A stretch of 64,000 nucleotides of DNA from Streptomyces aureoverticillatus (GTDB lineage Bacteria; Actinomycetota; Actinomycetes; Streptomycetales; Streptomycetaceae), in contig NZ_BMSY01000001.1 of assembly GCF_014649395.1 (NCBI RefSeq), positions 62,001-126,000 of the forward strand, written 5' to 3'. The notes beneath the pieces are model-generated. The model was not told where the DNA came from. It saw nothing but the letters and a program-made list of their open reading frames with translations, and made no database searches. How positions within the stretch are numbered: the stretch's first letter is position 1; each line of letters starts with the position of its first letter. Position numbers and translations under genes: made by a program. Below are positions 43,281-54,438 of this stretch, one piece after another.

Positions 43281-43927
43281 TCCGCGTGCTCGTCGCCGAG
43301 GACCAGTCCGCCGTGCGGGCGGGCCTGGTCCTGATCCTGCGCAGCGCGCCCGACATGGAGGTCGTCGGGGAGGCCGCCGACGGCGAGCAGGCGGTGGCGC
43401 TCGCCCGGGAGCTGCGGCCCGACCTGATCCTCATGGACGTACAGATGCCGCGCCTCGACGGCGTCTCGGCCACCCGCCAAGTGGTGGCCGAGCACCTCGC
43501 CGACGTGCTCGTACTGACCACGTTCGACCTGGACGAGTACGTCTTCGGGGCGCTGCGCGCGGGCGCGTCCGGGTTCCTGCTGAAGAACACGGAGGCGCGG
43601 GATCTGCTGGAGGCGGTGCGCACCGTCGCGCGCGGCGAGGGGCTGATCGCGCCGGCCGTGACGCGCCGGCTGATCGCGGAGTTCGCCGCTCCTCGGCGCA
43701 TCCCGCGCGAGGGCAGCACCGTGGATCCCGCGGTGCTCGACGCTCTCACTCGGCGTGAGCGCGAAGTCCTCTCCTGCCTGGGGGAAGGGCTCTCCAACGC
43801 GGAGATCGCGGGACGGCTGGACATGGCGGAAGCCACGGTGAAGACCCATGTGAGCCGCCTGCTGGGCAAGTTGGAGCTGCGGAGCAGGGTGCAGGCGGCC
43901 GTGCTCGCCCAGGAGCTGGGGGTCTGA
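43277..43927 (+). CDS. NarL/LuxR-family response regulator
   Basis: A 216-residue regulator. The receiver has phospho-Asp54 in LILMDVQMPRLDG and Lys in FLLKNTEARD. The C-terminal LuxR helix-turn-helix is LTRREREVLSCLGEGLSNAEIAGRLDMAEATVKTHVSRLLGKL. It is translationally coupled to its kinase. The target genes are unknown; a dispersed repeat follows the stop. Confidence 0.93.
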   Translation: MIRVLVAEDQSAVRAGLVLILRSAPDMEVVGEAADGEQAVALARELRPDLILMDVQMPRLDGVSATRQVVAEHLADVLVLTTFDLDEYVFGALRAGASGFLLKNTEARDLLEAVRTVARGEGLIAPAVTRRLIAEFAAPRRIPREGSTVDPAVLDALTRREREVLSCLGEGLSNAEIAGRLDMAEATVKTHVSRLLGKLELRSRVQAAVLAQELGV

Positions 43928-43962
43928 AGGGCCGGCCCTTACACGCCGGGGCGGCAGGGAAT

Positions 43963-43988
43963 CAGCCCGTCCGGCGTTTGAGGACGAG
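43963..43988. repeat. Dispersed CAGCCCGTCCGGCG element, copy 1
   Basis: CAGCCCGTCCGGCGTTTGAG followed by GACGAG, 36 nt after the response-regulator stop. Other copies are at 50786-50811 and 62551-62576, plus an inverted one at 62523-62545. Confidence 0.85.
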
Positions 43989-44055
43989 CCGCGAAGCGGC
44001 GATCAACGGCGCCCCACGCTGGGGCACTTCACTGCTCAGGGCCCAGGGGCCAGCA

Positions 44056-44090
44056 TTGGTTGAGACCCTTGACCGTTGGTCCAGACCTTT
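44056..44090 (+). promoter_or_regulatory. Chitinase promoter with direct repeats
   Basis: TTGGTTGAGACCCTT (44056-44070) and TTGGTCCAGACCTTT (44076-44090) are direct repeats with a period of 20. They match the TGGTNNAGACCT repeat known from Streptomyces chitinase promoters; the second is also a near-palindrome (TGGTCCAGACC) resembling DasR sites. They imply induction by chitin and repression by glucose or DasR. The leader to the start is 113 nt. Confidence 0.85.
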
Positions 44091-44202
44091 CTATTCTCGC
44101 CGCACTGCGGTGGGCACATGACAGGCACAGAACAGTTACACCGTGCTCACGGGCGTCGCAGGGTTTCACCCCCACCCCCGGAACTCACCCGAGGAGCACC
44201 CC

Positions 44203-46074
44203 TTGCGCGTCGGACTCAGGTCAAGACATCGGCTGACAGCCGGCCTCACCACTCTGCTGCTCCCCTTCGCCACGCTCGTCGCCCTCGGCGGCTCCGCCGA
44301 GGCCGCCCCCGACACCGCACCGCAGGCCCCGAAGGCCGAGGCCGCCGCCACGGCCACCGCCACCTACGCCAAGACCCAGGACTGGGGCACCGGCTTCGAG
44401 GGCAAGTGGACGATCAAGAACACCGGCACCACCGCACTCAGCTCCTGGACCGTCGTGTGGGACTTCCCCGCCGGCACCAAGGTGACGTCGGCCTGGGACG
44501 CGACCGTCACCAACTCGGGCGACAAGTGGACCGCGAAGAACCTCGGCTGGAACGGCTCGCTCGCCCCCGGGGCCACCGTCTCCTTCGGCTTCAACGGCTC
44601 GGGCCCCGGCTCCCCGTCCAACTGCCTGCTGAACGGCGAGAGTTGTGACGGCGGCGGCCAGCCCGGCGACAGCGCGCCCTCCGCGCCCGGCACCCCGACC
44701 GCGTCCGGCATCACCGACACCTCGGTGAAGCTGGACTGGAAGGCGGCCACGGACGACAAGGGCATCAAGAACTACGACGTGCTGCGCGACGGCGCCAAGG
44801 TGGCGACGGTGACCGGCACTTCGTACGCAGACTCCGGGCTCACCAAGGGCACCGACTACTCGTACAGCGTCCAGGCCCGTGACACCGCCGACCAGACCGG
44901 GCCCGCCAGCGGCTCGGTGAAGGTGCGCACCACGGGCGGCGACCCGGGTCCCGGCCCCGGCGACAAGGTGAAGCTCGGGTACTTCACCAACTGGGGTGTC
45001 TACCAGCGCAATTACCACGTGAAGAACATCGTGTCCTCCGGCTCCGCCGAGAAGATCACGCACATCAACTACGCGTTCGGCAACGTCCAGGGCGGCAAGT
45101 GCACCATCGGTGACGCCTACGCCGACTACGACAAGGCGTACACCGCCGACCAGTCCGTCGACGGCGTCGCCGACACCTGGGACCAGCCGCTGCGCGGCAA
45201 CTTCAACCAGCTCCGCAAGCTGAAGGCCAAGTACCCGCACATCAAGGTCCTCTGGTCGTTCGGCGGCTGGACCTGGTCCGGCGGCTTCACCGACGCCATG
45301 AAGAACCCCGAGGCGTTCGCGGACTCCTGCTACAAGCTGGTCGAGGACCCGCGCTGGGCCGACGTCTTCGACGGCATCGACCTGGACTGGGAGTACCCCA
45401 ACGCCTGCGGCCTGACCTGTGACACCAGCGGCCCGGCCGTGATGAAGACGATGATGCAGGCGTTCCGGAACAAGTTCGGCGCCAACAACCTCGTCACCGC
45501 CGCCATCACCGCCGACGGCTCCCCCGGCGGCAAGATCGACTCCGCCGACTACGGCGGCGCCGCGCAGTACACCGACTGGTACAACGTGATGACGTACGAC
45601 TTCTTCGGCGCCTGGGACGCCAAGGGCCCGACGGCCCCGCACTCGCCGCTCACCGACTACCCGGGCATCCCCAAGGGCGGCTTCAACTCCGCGGCGGCCA
45701 TCAACAAGCTGAAGGCCAAGGGCGTACCGGCCAAGAAGCTGCTGCTCGGCATCGGTTTCTACGGCCGCGGCTGGACGGGCGTCACGCAGAAGGAACCGGG
45801 CGGCACGGCCACCGGGGCCGCGCCGGGCACGTACGAGGCGGGCATCGAGGACTACAAGGTCCTGAAGAACTCCTGCCCGTCCAACGGCACGGTCGCGGGC
45901 ACGGCGTACGCGCACTGCGGCAGCAACTGGTGGTCGTACGACACCCCCGCGACCATCCGCGCCAAGATGGCCTGGGCCAAGGAGCAGGCGCTGGGCGGCG
46001 CCTTCTTCTGGGAGTTCAGCGGCGACACCGCGAACGGTGAGCTGGTGAGCGCCATCAACGACGGTCTGAAGTAG
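44203..46074 (+). CDS. chiC: Secreted chitinase, CBM2-FnIII-GH18
   Basis: A 623-residue exoenzyme. A signal peptide (about 1-34, HRLTAGLTTLLLPFATLVALGGSAEAA) is followed by a family 2 carbohydrate-binding module (about 48-150), an FnIII domain (about 158-245) with a Gly/Pro linker, and a GH18 catalytic domain (about 255-623). The DGIDLDWE motif occupies 390-397, with Glu397 as the acid; YDFFGAWD is also typical. It hydrolyses chitin outside the cell. The start is a TTG at 44203, after GAGGAGC; the frame is open to 44143. Position and layout suggest the chiC orthologue. Confidence 0.93.
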   Translation: MRVGLRSRHRLTAGLTTLLLPFATLVALGGSAEAAPDTAPQAPKAEAAATATATYAKTQDWGTGFEGKWTIKNTGTTALSSWTVVWDFPAGTKVTSAWDATVTNSGDKWTAKNLGWNGSLAPGATVSFGFNGSGPGSPSNCLLNGESCDGGGQPGDSAPSAPGTPTASGITDTSVKLDWKAATDDKGIKNYDVLRDGAKVATVTGTSYADSGLTKGTDYSYSVQARDTADQTGPASGSVKVRTTGGDPGPGPGDKVKLGYFTNWGVYQRNYHVKNIVSSGSAEKITHINYAFGNVQGGKCTIGDAYADYDKAYTADQSVDGVADTWDQPLRGNFNQLRKLKAKYPHIKVLWSFGGWTWSGGFTDAMKNPEAFADSCYKLVEDPRWADVFDGIDLDWEYPNACGLTCDTSGPAVMKTMMQAFRNKFGANNLVTAAITADGSPGGKIDSADYGGAAQYTDWYNVMTYDFFGAWDAKGPTAPHSPLTDYPGIPKGGFNSAAAINKLKAKGVPAKKLLLGIGFYGRGWTGVTQKEPGGTATGAAPGTYEAGIEDYKVLKNSCPSNGTVAGTAYAHCGSNWWSYDTPATIRAKMAWAKEQALGGAFFWEFSGDTANGELVSAINDGLK

Positions 46075-48379
46075 CCGCCGGCCACACCTCCTGCCGCACT
46101 TCCCCCGGAACGGAGTCGGGGGGACAGGAACGCCCCCTGTCCCCCCGGCTTCCTCGTCGGGGCGCCCGGCCCGACTTCGACGGCCACCAGGTCGCCCGGC
46201 CGAGCATCGCCACCACCGCGGGCACCAGCACGATCGAGAGGACCAGCGAGGACAGGCCGATGCCGAGGGCGGTGACGAGGCCGATCTCCTGGGTTCCCGG
46301 CGACGGGTTGACGGCGAGGCTCGCGAAGGAACCCGCGAGCACGATCCCGGCCGTCACGATGGCCGGCGCCGTGTGCCGCACCGCGGCGGCCACCGCCTGG
46401 CGGGCCGGTCCCGGGCGCCCCATCTCCTCCCGGATGCGGTCGCTGATCAGGATGTTGTAGTCGGTGCCCAGCGCGACGACGAACAGGAACAGCACGAGCG
46501 GCAGCGTGAACGACACCCCCGGCCGGTCGAGGATGTGCTGGAACACGAGCACCCCGGACCCGAGCGTCGCCGTGAAGCCGAGGCCGATGGCGAGCATGAG
46601 GACCATCGGCGCGAGCAGGCTGCGCAGCAGGGCCACCAGGATCAGGGCGATCAGCGCGGCCGCCACGGGGAAGACCACCTTGAGGTCCTTCGACACCGCC
46701 TCGGACACATCCGAGAAGATCGCGGCCTGCCCGGACACATGGGCCTCGGTCCCGGGCGGCGCCTGCTTCTCGACGACGGGGCGCACCTCGTCGGACACCA
46801 GGTCACGGGCCCGCTGCGAATTCACGTCGACGTCCAGGTAGAAGTCCACCTTGGCGGCCGTGCGTTGGTCGTTGAGCACGGGCTGCGCGACCCGGCCGAT
46901 CCCCTCGACCGCCTTCAGCTCCTTGGTCAGCCTCTTGAGGCCCGACGGGTCGAGGCGTACGTCTCGGCGGGCGCCCTGGTCGGCGCCCGCGCCCTTGCCG
47001 TCGGTGGCCGCCGCGACGTACACAGTGTGCGGGCTCGCCACCCCGCCGGGCAGCGCGCGGGATATCTCCTTCGCCGTCACCGCCGCGGGCGTGTCGTCGG
47101 GCCCCGAGTCCGTGCCGTAGTCCATCCGCATGCCGAGGGCACCGGCGCTCAGCGCGCACAGCAGCCCCACGGCGGCCGCCACGAACAGGAACGGACGGCG
47201 CGCGACGCGCTCCCCGAGCCGCGCGCTCAGCCCGGCGCGCGGTTCCCGGCGCAGCGACCGGGACGGCCAGAACATGCCGCGCCCGGACACCGCGAGCAGC
47301 GCCGGCATGAACGTGAGGCTGGCGACGAGCATCACCAGGACGCACACCGCGATGGCCGGGCCGAGCACCTTGAACTGCCCGAAGCTCGCGATCCCCAGGG
47401 TGGCGAAGGCGGCCACGATGGTGAGCGCGGCCGAGGTGATGGCGGCCCCGACGCGGCCCGCGCACTCCGCCGCGATGCCGCGGGCGTGCTTGCGCCGGTT
47501 CGCGCGCGAGTTCCGGCCCGGGCTCGGTTCGGCGCGCAGCAGTTCACGGAACCGGAACAGCATGAACAGGAAGTAGTCGATGCCGATGCCGAGCAGCACC
47601 ACGGTGATCAGGGACGGCGTCGACGGGTCGAGCTTGAAGTCGAAGAGGAGTGCCGTGCCGACCACCGCGCCGGTCGCGGCGCCGCCGACGAGGGCGACGG
47701 CAAGGAGTGGCAGGATCGCGGCGAGGAAGCTGCGGAAGGCCAGGACGTTGAGCAGCACGATGAGCCCGAAGGTCAGGATCGCGACCAGCTTCTCGGTGTC
47801 CTCCTGGGCCTCCGTGGTGTCGGCGATGTCCGCGAGGCCGCCGGTGAAGCCGGTGCGCAGGTCCGCCCGGCCGAACGCGTCCTCGGCGTGGTCGCGGAAG
47901 TCCCGGTAGAGGTCCTGGAGCGCGGGGTCGTTCTTGTTGCCGTCGAGCGAGACGGAGAGGAGGCGGAACGTGCCGTCGGGCGCGGCGGCACCGGACGTCA
48001 CGGCCGGGGTCTGGGAGTGGTCCGTCAGCAGGAACGAGGGCAAGTCGTCGGGGTTGGCCATCTTCAGGCGCCGCTCCCCCAGGCCGGCGGCGATCCTGTC
48101 GATCCGCAGCCGGTCGCCGCCGGTGAGCTTCTTCCCGTCCTCACGGGCCACGAGCACGGTGACGGCGTTGTCGTCGGGCTTCGCGCCGAACTGGTCCTCG
48201 GCGATCTCCATGGCGGCCGCCGAGTCGTACGACTTCGGCAGGAAGCTGCCCACGTCGGGCTGGGTGACGCTGTGCATCTTGGCCTGGCCGACCATGGACA
48301 GGCCGGCGGCGAGCAGCGTCCAGAGCAGGATGAACTTCCAGGCATGACGGGTGGTCAGGGCAGTGAGGGATCTGATCAC
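46055..48379 (-). CDS. MMPL-family RND transporter
   Basis: A 774-residue membrane protein with two repeats of the MMPL fold. TM1 is near the N-terminus (FILLWTLLAAGLSMVG), followed by an extracytoplasmic domain (about 35-190), a group of helices with the core GIGIDYFLFMLFRFRE, then a second loop and helices with VALGTDYNILISDRIREE, carrying the paired Asp-Tyr motifs that carry protons. It probably exports a lipid or hydrophobic compound. The last 20 nt overlap the 3' end of the convergent chitinase. The start is ATG 48379. Confidence 0.9.
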   Translation of the reverse strand: MIRSLTALTTRHAWKFILLWTLLAAGLSMVGQAKMHSVTQPDVGSFLPKSYDSAAAMEIAEDQFGAKPDDNAVTVLVAREDGKKLTGGDRLRIDRIAAGLGERRLKMANPDDLPSFLLTDHSQTPAVTSGAAAPDGTFRLLSVSLDGNKNDPALQDLYRDFRDHAEDAFGRADLRTGFTGGLADIADTTEAQEDTEKLVAILTFGLIVLLNVLAFRSFLAAILPLLAVALVGGAATGAVVGTALLFDFKLDPSTPSLITVVLLGIGIDYFLFMLFRFRELLRAEPSPGRNSRANRRKHARGIAAECAGRVGAAITSAALTIVAAFATLGIASFGQFKVLGPAIAVCVLVMLVASLTFMPALLAVSGRGMFWPSRSLRREPRAGLSARLGERVARRPFLFVAAAVGLLCALSAGALGMRMDYGTDSGPDDTPAAVTAKEISRALPGGVASPHTVYVAAATDGKGAGADQGARRDVRLDPSGLKRLTKELKAVEGIGRVAQPVLNDQRTAAKVDFYLDVDVNSQRARDLVSDEVRPVVEKQAPPGTEAHVSGQAAIFSDVSEAVSKDLKVVFPVAAALIALILVALLRSLLAPMVLMLAIGLGFTATLGSGVLVFQHILDRPGVSFTLPLVLFLFVVALGTDYNILISDRIREEMGRPGPARQAVAAAVRHTAPAIVTAGIVLAGSFASLAVNPSPGTQEIGLVTALGIGLSSLVLSIVLVPAVVAMLGRATWWPSKSGRAPRRGSRGDRGRSCPPDSVPGEVRQEVWPAATSDRR

Positions 48380-48613
48380 GGTTCCTCCGGCAGGGGGGGG
48401 TGGAGCCCGGTCCTGCCGGGCCCTTCCAGAAGATCACCGGCACCCCTGCCGACTCGTCGCCCGCGACGACGAAACCGCCCCGGGACCAGGGCCGTGACAC
48501 CCGCCACGAATAGGACCCAGCTCCTGGACGCGAATTCCACCCCGGGGAGGACGCCGATGACCCACCCCCGGCCTTGAATGGATCACGGACCCGCGCGGAA
48601 GGAGAACGACGGC

Positions 48614-50071
48614 ATGCTCGCGCGCAGCCGACCGCCCCGAACCGAGGGCAGCCGACCGCCCCGGACCGAAGACCATGGGCCGCATCGGCCCGAAGACCAT
48701 GGGCCGAGCCGGACCGAAGACCCTGGCTCGCCCCCGACCGAAGACCATGGGGCGAGCCGGGCCGAAGGCCATGAACCGCCCCGGGCCGAAGGCCATGGGC
48801 CAAGCCGTACCGATGACCACGGGCCGAGCCGCCCCGAGGGCCGTCGACCGAGTCAGGACGTCGGTCGACCCCACGGAGCCGCAGGCCGCAGACCACTCCG
48901 GCGGCCCGGAGGTCTCCGTCCGCACCGCCAGGACGTCCTCGTGGCCCTCGGCGCCCTGGTGGTCGAGGTCACCAGCTACGCCCTGAGCATCGAGCCCGGC
49001 GGCAGGTCCCTGAGCCCGGGCGTCCTCGCCCTGCACCTGCTGCCCACCGCTCCGCTGCTCTGGCACCGGCGCTTCCCCGTCGGCGTCCTCCTCGCCGTCC
49101 TCGCCGCGCAGGCCGTGCTCACGCCGTTCACGCAGGTCCCCTACAGCCTGCCCATCTCGCTGGTGGTCGCCCTGTACTCCGTGGCTCGGCTGCGGAACGC
49201 CCGCGTCACCGCCGTCGCGGCGGTGGTGGCCCTCGTCGGCCTCCAGATACCCGGCCTCAGCGAGCACGAGGAGCTGGCACGGGCGATCTTCGCGGACGTG
49301 GTGGGCGTCTGCATCGCGCTCGCCGTCGGCCGCGCGGCCCGCCGGTGGCAGCGGCAGGACGCGGCCCACCGCAAGCTGCTCGCCGACCACGCGGTGGCCG
49401 CCGAGCGCCGCCGCATCGCCCGCGAACTGCACGACGTCGTGGCCCACCACATCACCGCCATGCAGCTGATGGCGGGCGGCGCCCGACGGGTGCTCCACCA
49501 CGACGCGGACCTGGCCCGGGACGCCCTGAAGTCCCTGGAGGACTCCGGCCGCCTCGCGCTCGGCGAGATGCGGCAGCTCCTCGACGTCCTGCGCGCGGAC
49601 GACGACACCGAGGGCGGCCCGGCCGCGCCCCAGCCGGGCGTGGACGACCTGCCGCGGGTGGTCGCGGACTCGTGCCGGGCGGGCGTCGACACGGAACTGC
49701 TGGTCGAGGGCGTGCCCCGGGAACTGGCGCCCACCCTGGGTCTCACCGTGTTCCGGATCGTCCAGGAGGCCCTCACCAACGTCCGCAAGCACGCGGGCGG
49801 CGCCCACGCGACCGTACGGCTCGACTACGGCCCCGGCCCGCTCACCGTCGAGGTGCGCGACGACGGCTCCGGCAGCGGCGGCACCGCGCGCAAGGGCGGG
49901 CCCGGACACGGCCTGGTCGGCATGCGCGAACGCGTGGCCCTGCACGGCGGCACGCTCCAGGCGGAGCCCGTCCCCGACGGCGGATTCCGGGTCCTCGCGA
50001 CCCTGCCACTGCCCGCCGACGCACCCCGCTCCGTCGACCCCACGCCCCACGGGAAGGCGACACCCCAGTGA
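48614..50071 (+). CDS. NarL-family sensor histidine kinase with repetitive N-terminus
   Basis: A 485-residue kinase. The first ~95 residues are a low-complexity run of TEDHGPxRPE-like units, before a membrane domain (about 105-240, including LSPGVLALHLLPTAPLLWHRRF). The HisKA_3 segment RRIARELHDVVAHHITAMQL and HATPase (QEALTNVRKHAGG, GHGLVGMRERVALHGG) complete it. ATG at 48614 is chosen because GGAAGGAG lies 9 nt before; an ATG at 48578 is in frame. The repeat is a 21-nt DNA repeat. It is coupled to the regulator by GTGA. Confidence 0.88.
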   Translation: MLARSRPPRTEGSRPPRTEDHGPHRPEDHGPSRTEDPGSPPTEDHGASRAEGHEPPRAEGHGPSRTDDHGPSRPEGRRPSQDVGRPHGAAGRRPLRRPGGLRPHRQDVLVALGALVVEVTSYALSIEPGGRSLSPGVLALHLLPTAPLLWHRRFPVGVLLAVLAAQAVLTPFTQVPYSLPISLVVALYSVARLRNARVTAVAAVVALVGLQIPGLSEHEELARAIFADVVGVCIALAVGRAARRWQRQDAAHRKLLADHAVAAERRRIARELHDVVAHHITAMQLMAGGARRVLHHDADLARDALKSLEDSGRLALGEMRQLLDVLRADDDTEGGPAAPQPGVDDLPRVVADSCRAGVDTELLVEGVPRELAPTLGLTVFRIVQEALTNVRKHAGGAHATVRLDYGPGPLTVEVRDDGSGSGGTARKGGPGHGLVGMRERVALHGGTLQAEPVPDGGFRVLATLPLPADAPRSVDPTPHGKATPQ

Positions 50072-50766
50072 CCACGCCCCACACGCCCCACGCGTCCCAC
50101 ACTCCCCTGACCGTCCTGATCGCCGACGATCAGCCCTTGGTGCGCCGGGGCCTCGCGCTCATCTTCCACGCCGACCCGGGCGTGACGGTCGTCGGCGAGG
50201 CCGGCGACGGCCAGGAGGCCGTCGAACTCGCCCGGAAGCTGCGCCCCGACGTGGTCCTCATGGACATCCGCATGCCACGCCTGGACGGCGTCGGCGCGAC
50301 GGCGGAACTCACCGCCGAACTGCCAGAGTGCCGGGTCCTGGCGCTGAGCACGTTCGACATGGACGAGTACGTCGTGGGGGCGCTGCGCGCGGGCGCCGCG
50401 GGCTTCCTGCCCAAGGACGTCTCACCGGAGGAACTGGTGGCTGCGGTGCACACCGTCAACGCGGGCGAGGCAGCGGTGGCCCCCCGCCTCCTCACCCGCC
50501 TGATCTCCGCCTTCGTCACCGCCCCGACGCCCCGCCCGCACAGCGCACCACCGGGCACCCGCCCGGACCTCACCGCCCGCGAGACGGACGTCTGGACCCT
50601 CATGGCCAAGGGCCTGGACAACAACGAGATAGCCGAGGCCCTCCGGATCAGCCACTCCACGGTGAAGAACCACGTCACCGCGGTCTTCGCCAAACTGGGA
50701 GTACGAGACCGCGCCCAGGCGGTAATCGCGGCGTACGAGTCAGGCCTGGTCAAGGCAGCAATTTGA
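50068..50766 (+). CDS. NarL/LuxR-family response regulator
   Basis: A 232-residue regulator. Phospho-Asp66 lies in VVLMDIRMPRLDG, Lys in FLPKDVSPEE, and the LuxR domain is LTARETDVWTLMAKGLDNNEIAEALRISHSTVKNHVTAVFAKL. GTG at 50068 overlaps the kinase stop. A Pro/Thr-rich leader precedes the receiver. A copy of the dispersed CAGCCCGTCC element follows 20 nt after the stop. Target unknown; the divergent MMPL gene is the nearest candidate. Confidence 0.92.
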   Translation: MTTPHTPHASHTPLTVLIADDQPLVRRGLALIFHADPGVTVVGEAGDGQEAVELARKLRPDVVLMDIRMPRLDGVGATAELTAELPECRVLALSTFDMDEYVVGALRAGAAGFLPKDVSPEELVAAVHTVNAGEAAVAPRLLTRLISAFVTAPTPRPHSAPPGTRPDLTARETDVWTLMAKGLDNNEIAEALRISHSTVKNHVTAVFAKLGVRDRAQAVIAAYESGLVKAAI

Positions 50767-50785
50767 GCCCGCCTCGGCGACGTCT

Positions 50786-50811
50786 CAGCCCGTCCGGCGC
50801 TTGAGGACGAG
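50786..50811. repeat. Dispersed CAGCCCGTCCGGCG element, copy 2
   Basis: CAGCCCGTCCGGCGCTTGAG followed by GACGAG differs from copy 1 at one base. It is followed by a GGCCCGAAGGGCC hairpin and GGGGCAAGGGGCGCAGCCCC, and lies between convergent genes. Confidence 0.85.
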
Positions 50812-50860
50812 GCCCGAAGGGCCGAAAAGCGGGGCAAGGGGCGCAGCCCCCTAAGAGCAC

Positions 50861-51319
50861 CTACGCGACATTGACCCGCTGCCCAGGAGGCGCAGCCTCC
50901 AGCCAAGCCAGGAACCCGGTGAGCGCATCCTCGCTCATGGCGAGTTCCAACCGCACCCCCCGGTGCGAACACCCCAGCACAACGGCGTCGGAAAGAAGCG
51001 CGAGCTCCTCCTCGCCGTCGGGCGCCCGCCGGTCGACGACCTCGATCGCCGACCGCTCCAGGATCCGCCGGGGCCGGGGAGCGTAGGAGAAGACACGGAA
51101 CCACTCGACCCGGTCCCCGTTGTAGCGGGCGACGCCGTACCCCCATCCCTTGCCGGAGGTGTCGGACGCCTCCGCGGGATCGGGCGCGTTCCACCGCAGG
51201 CTGCAGTCGAAGGTGCCGCCGGAGCGCTGGATCAGCCGGCGGCGCAGTCCGAAGACGAAGAGCCCCAGCAACACCAGCGCGATCAACACAAGTCCGCACA
51301 CGAGCAGAACGAGGATCAT
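50861..51319 (-). CDS. DUF2550 family protein
   Basis: A 152-residue protein with one N-terminal membrane helix (ILVLLVCGLVLIALVLLGLFVFGL) and a cytosolic domain containing the family's SGGTFDCSLRWN and WGYGVARYNGDRVEWFRVFSYAPRPRRIL. It is the usual DUF2550 gene next to the atp operon in Streptomyces. ATG at 51319 is chosen; the frame is open to 51403 without conservation. Function is unknown. It lies downstream of atpC across a strong terminator. Confidence 0.85.
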   Translation of the reverse strand: MILVLLVCGLVLIALVLLGLFVFGLRRRLIQRSGGTFDCSLRWNAPDPAEASDTSGKGWGYGVARYNGDRVEWFRVFSYAPRPRRILERSAIEVVDRRAPDGEEELALLSDAVVLGCSHRGVRLELAMSEDALTGFLAWLEAAPPGQRVNVA

Positions 51320-51408
51320 CGGCACCGACCTCCTCGCCTCACTACAGTCTCGACAAGACTTCCGACACGGACCAAACAACCGCTCCCGAAAAAGCACCCG
51401 CATTGCCG

Positions 51409-51452
51409 CAGCCGCGACCCGGTCCGGAGAACTCCGGACCTGGCCGCGGCTG
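51409..51452 (-). terminator. Terminator of the ATP synthase operon
   Basis: A 21-bp stem (51409-51429 with 51432-51452) with an AA loop and two mismatches. CAGCCGCG and CCGGTCCGGAG-type arms pair with CTCCGGACC and CGCGGCTG. It begins 26 nt past the atpC stop. Confidence 0.8.
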
Positions 51453-51477
51453 AGTCACGTTACGCCGCGCGCTGGGA

Positions 51478-51852
51478 TCAGCGCGCCGCCACCGCGCGCA
51501 GTCGGACATCGGCGCGCCGCTCCGCGGAGGCGTCGGCCTCCGACTTGGCACGCTCGAGCGCCCGCTCCGCACGCTGGACGTCGATCTCGTCGGAGAGCTC
51601 GGCGATCTCGGCGAGCAGCGACAGCTTGTTGTCGGCGAACGAGATGAATCCGCCGTGCACCGCGGCGACGACGGTCCCGCCGTCGCTCGTGCGGATGGTC
51701 ACCGGGCCCGACTCCAGCACACCGAGCAGCGGCTGGTGACCGGGCATGACGCCGATGTCGCCGGACGTGGTGCGCGCGACGACCAGGGTGGCCTCGCCGG
51801 ACCAGACGCTGCGGTCCGCGGCGACCAGCTCGACATGCAGCTCAGCAGCCAA
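51478..51852 (-). CDS. atpC: ATP synthase F1 epsilon subunit
   Basis: A 124-residue subunit of the central stalk. It has the N-terminal beta domain (AAELHVELVAADRSVWSGEATLVVART and GVMPGHQPLLGVLE) and C-terminal helices (IAELSDEIDVQRAERALERAKSEAD). It is the last gene of the atp operon and is separated from atpD by an unusually long, hairpin-rich spacer of 212 nt. Confidence 0.95.
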   Translation of the reverse strand: MAAELHVELVAADRSVWSGEATLVVARTTSGDIGVMPGHQPLLGVLESGPVTIRTSDGGTVVAAVHGGFISFADNKLSLLAEIAELSDEIDVQRAERALERAKSEADASAERRADVRLRAVAAR

Positions 51853-51961
51853 GGGTGGCTCCTCGGGTCACCACCCGGCGGTTCAGCCGGGTGTTGGGTC
51901 ATAAGTCTAGTAGGGCTCCGAGCACCAAGGTGCTGGGGCCCACCCGGCCATCGGCCGGGGG

Positions 51962-52050
51962 TCCGGGGGTTGCCCCCGGAAGATGCAGCAGTGGGCGTAG
52001 GGAGAGGGGCGGGACACGGTCCCCGCGAAGGGGTGCACCCGCCCCTCTCC
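51962..52050. other. Two strong hairpins inside the atpD-atpC spacer
   Basis: TCCGGGGG-TTG-CCCCCGGA (51962-51980, 8-bp perfect stem) and GGAGAGGGGCGGG (52001-52013) with CCCGCCCCTCTCC (52038-52050, 13-bp perfect stem). The surrounding 212 nt contain no open reading frame. Such structures between atpD and atpC could reduce epsilon synthesis relative to beta. The first hairpin resembles a Streptomyces dispersed GC-rich element. Confidence 0.75.
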
Positions 52051-52064
52051 GGGAGTCAGGAGAC

Positions 52065-54418
<2,354 letters not shown>

Positions 54419-54438
54419 GAGTCAGGTCCCTTCCGTCG

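Noticed and set aside
48434..50050. A 538-codon minus-strand frame opposite the kinase
   Set aside because: It is a shadow of the kinase codons and has no domain.
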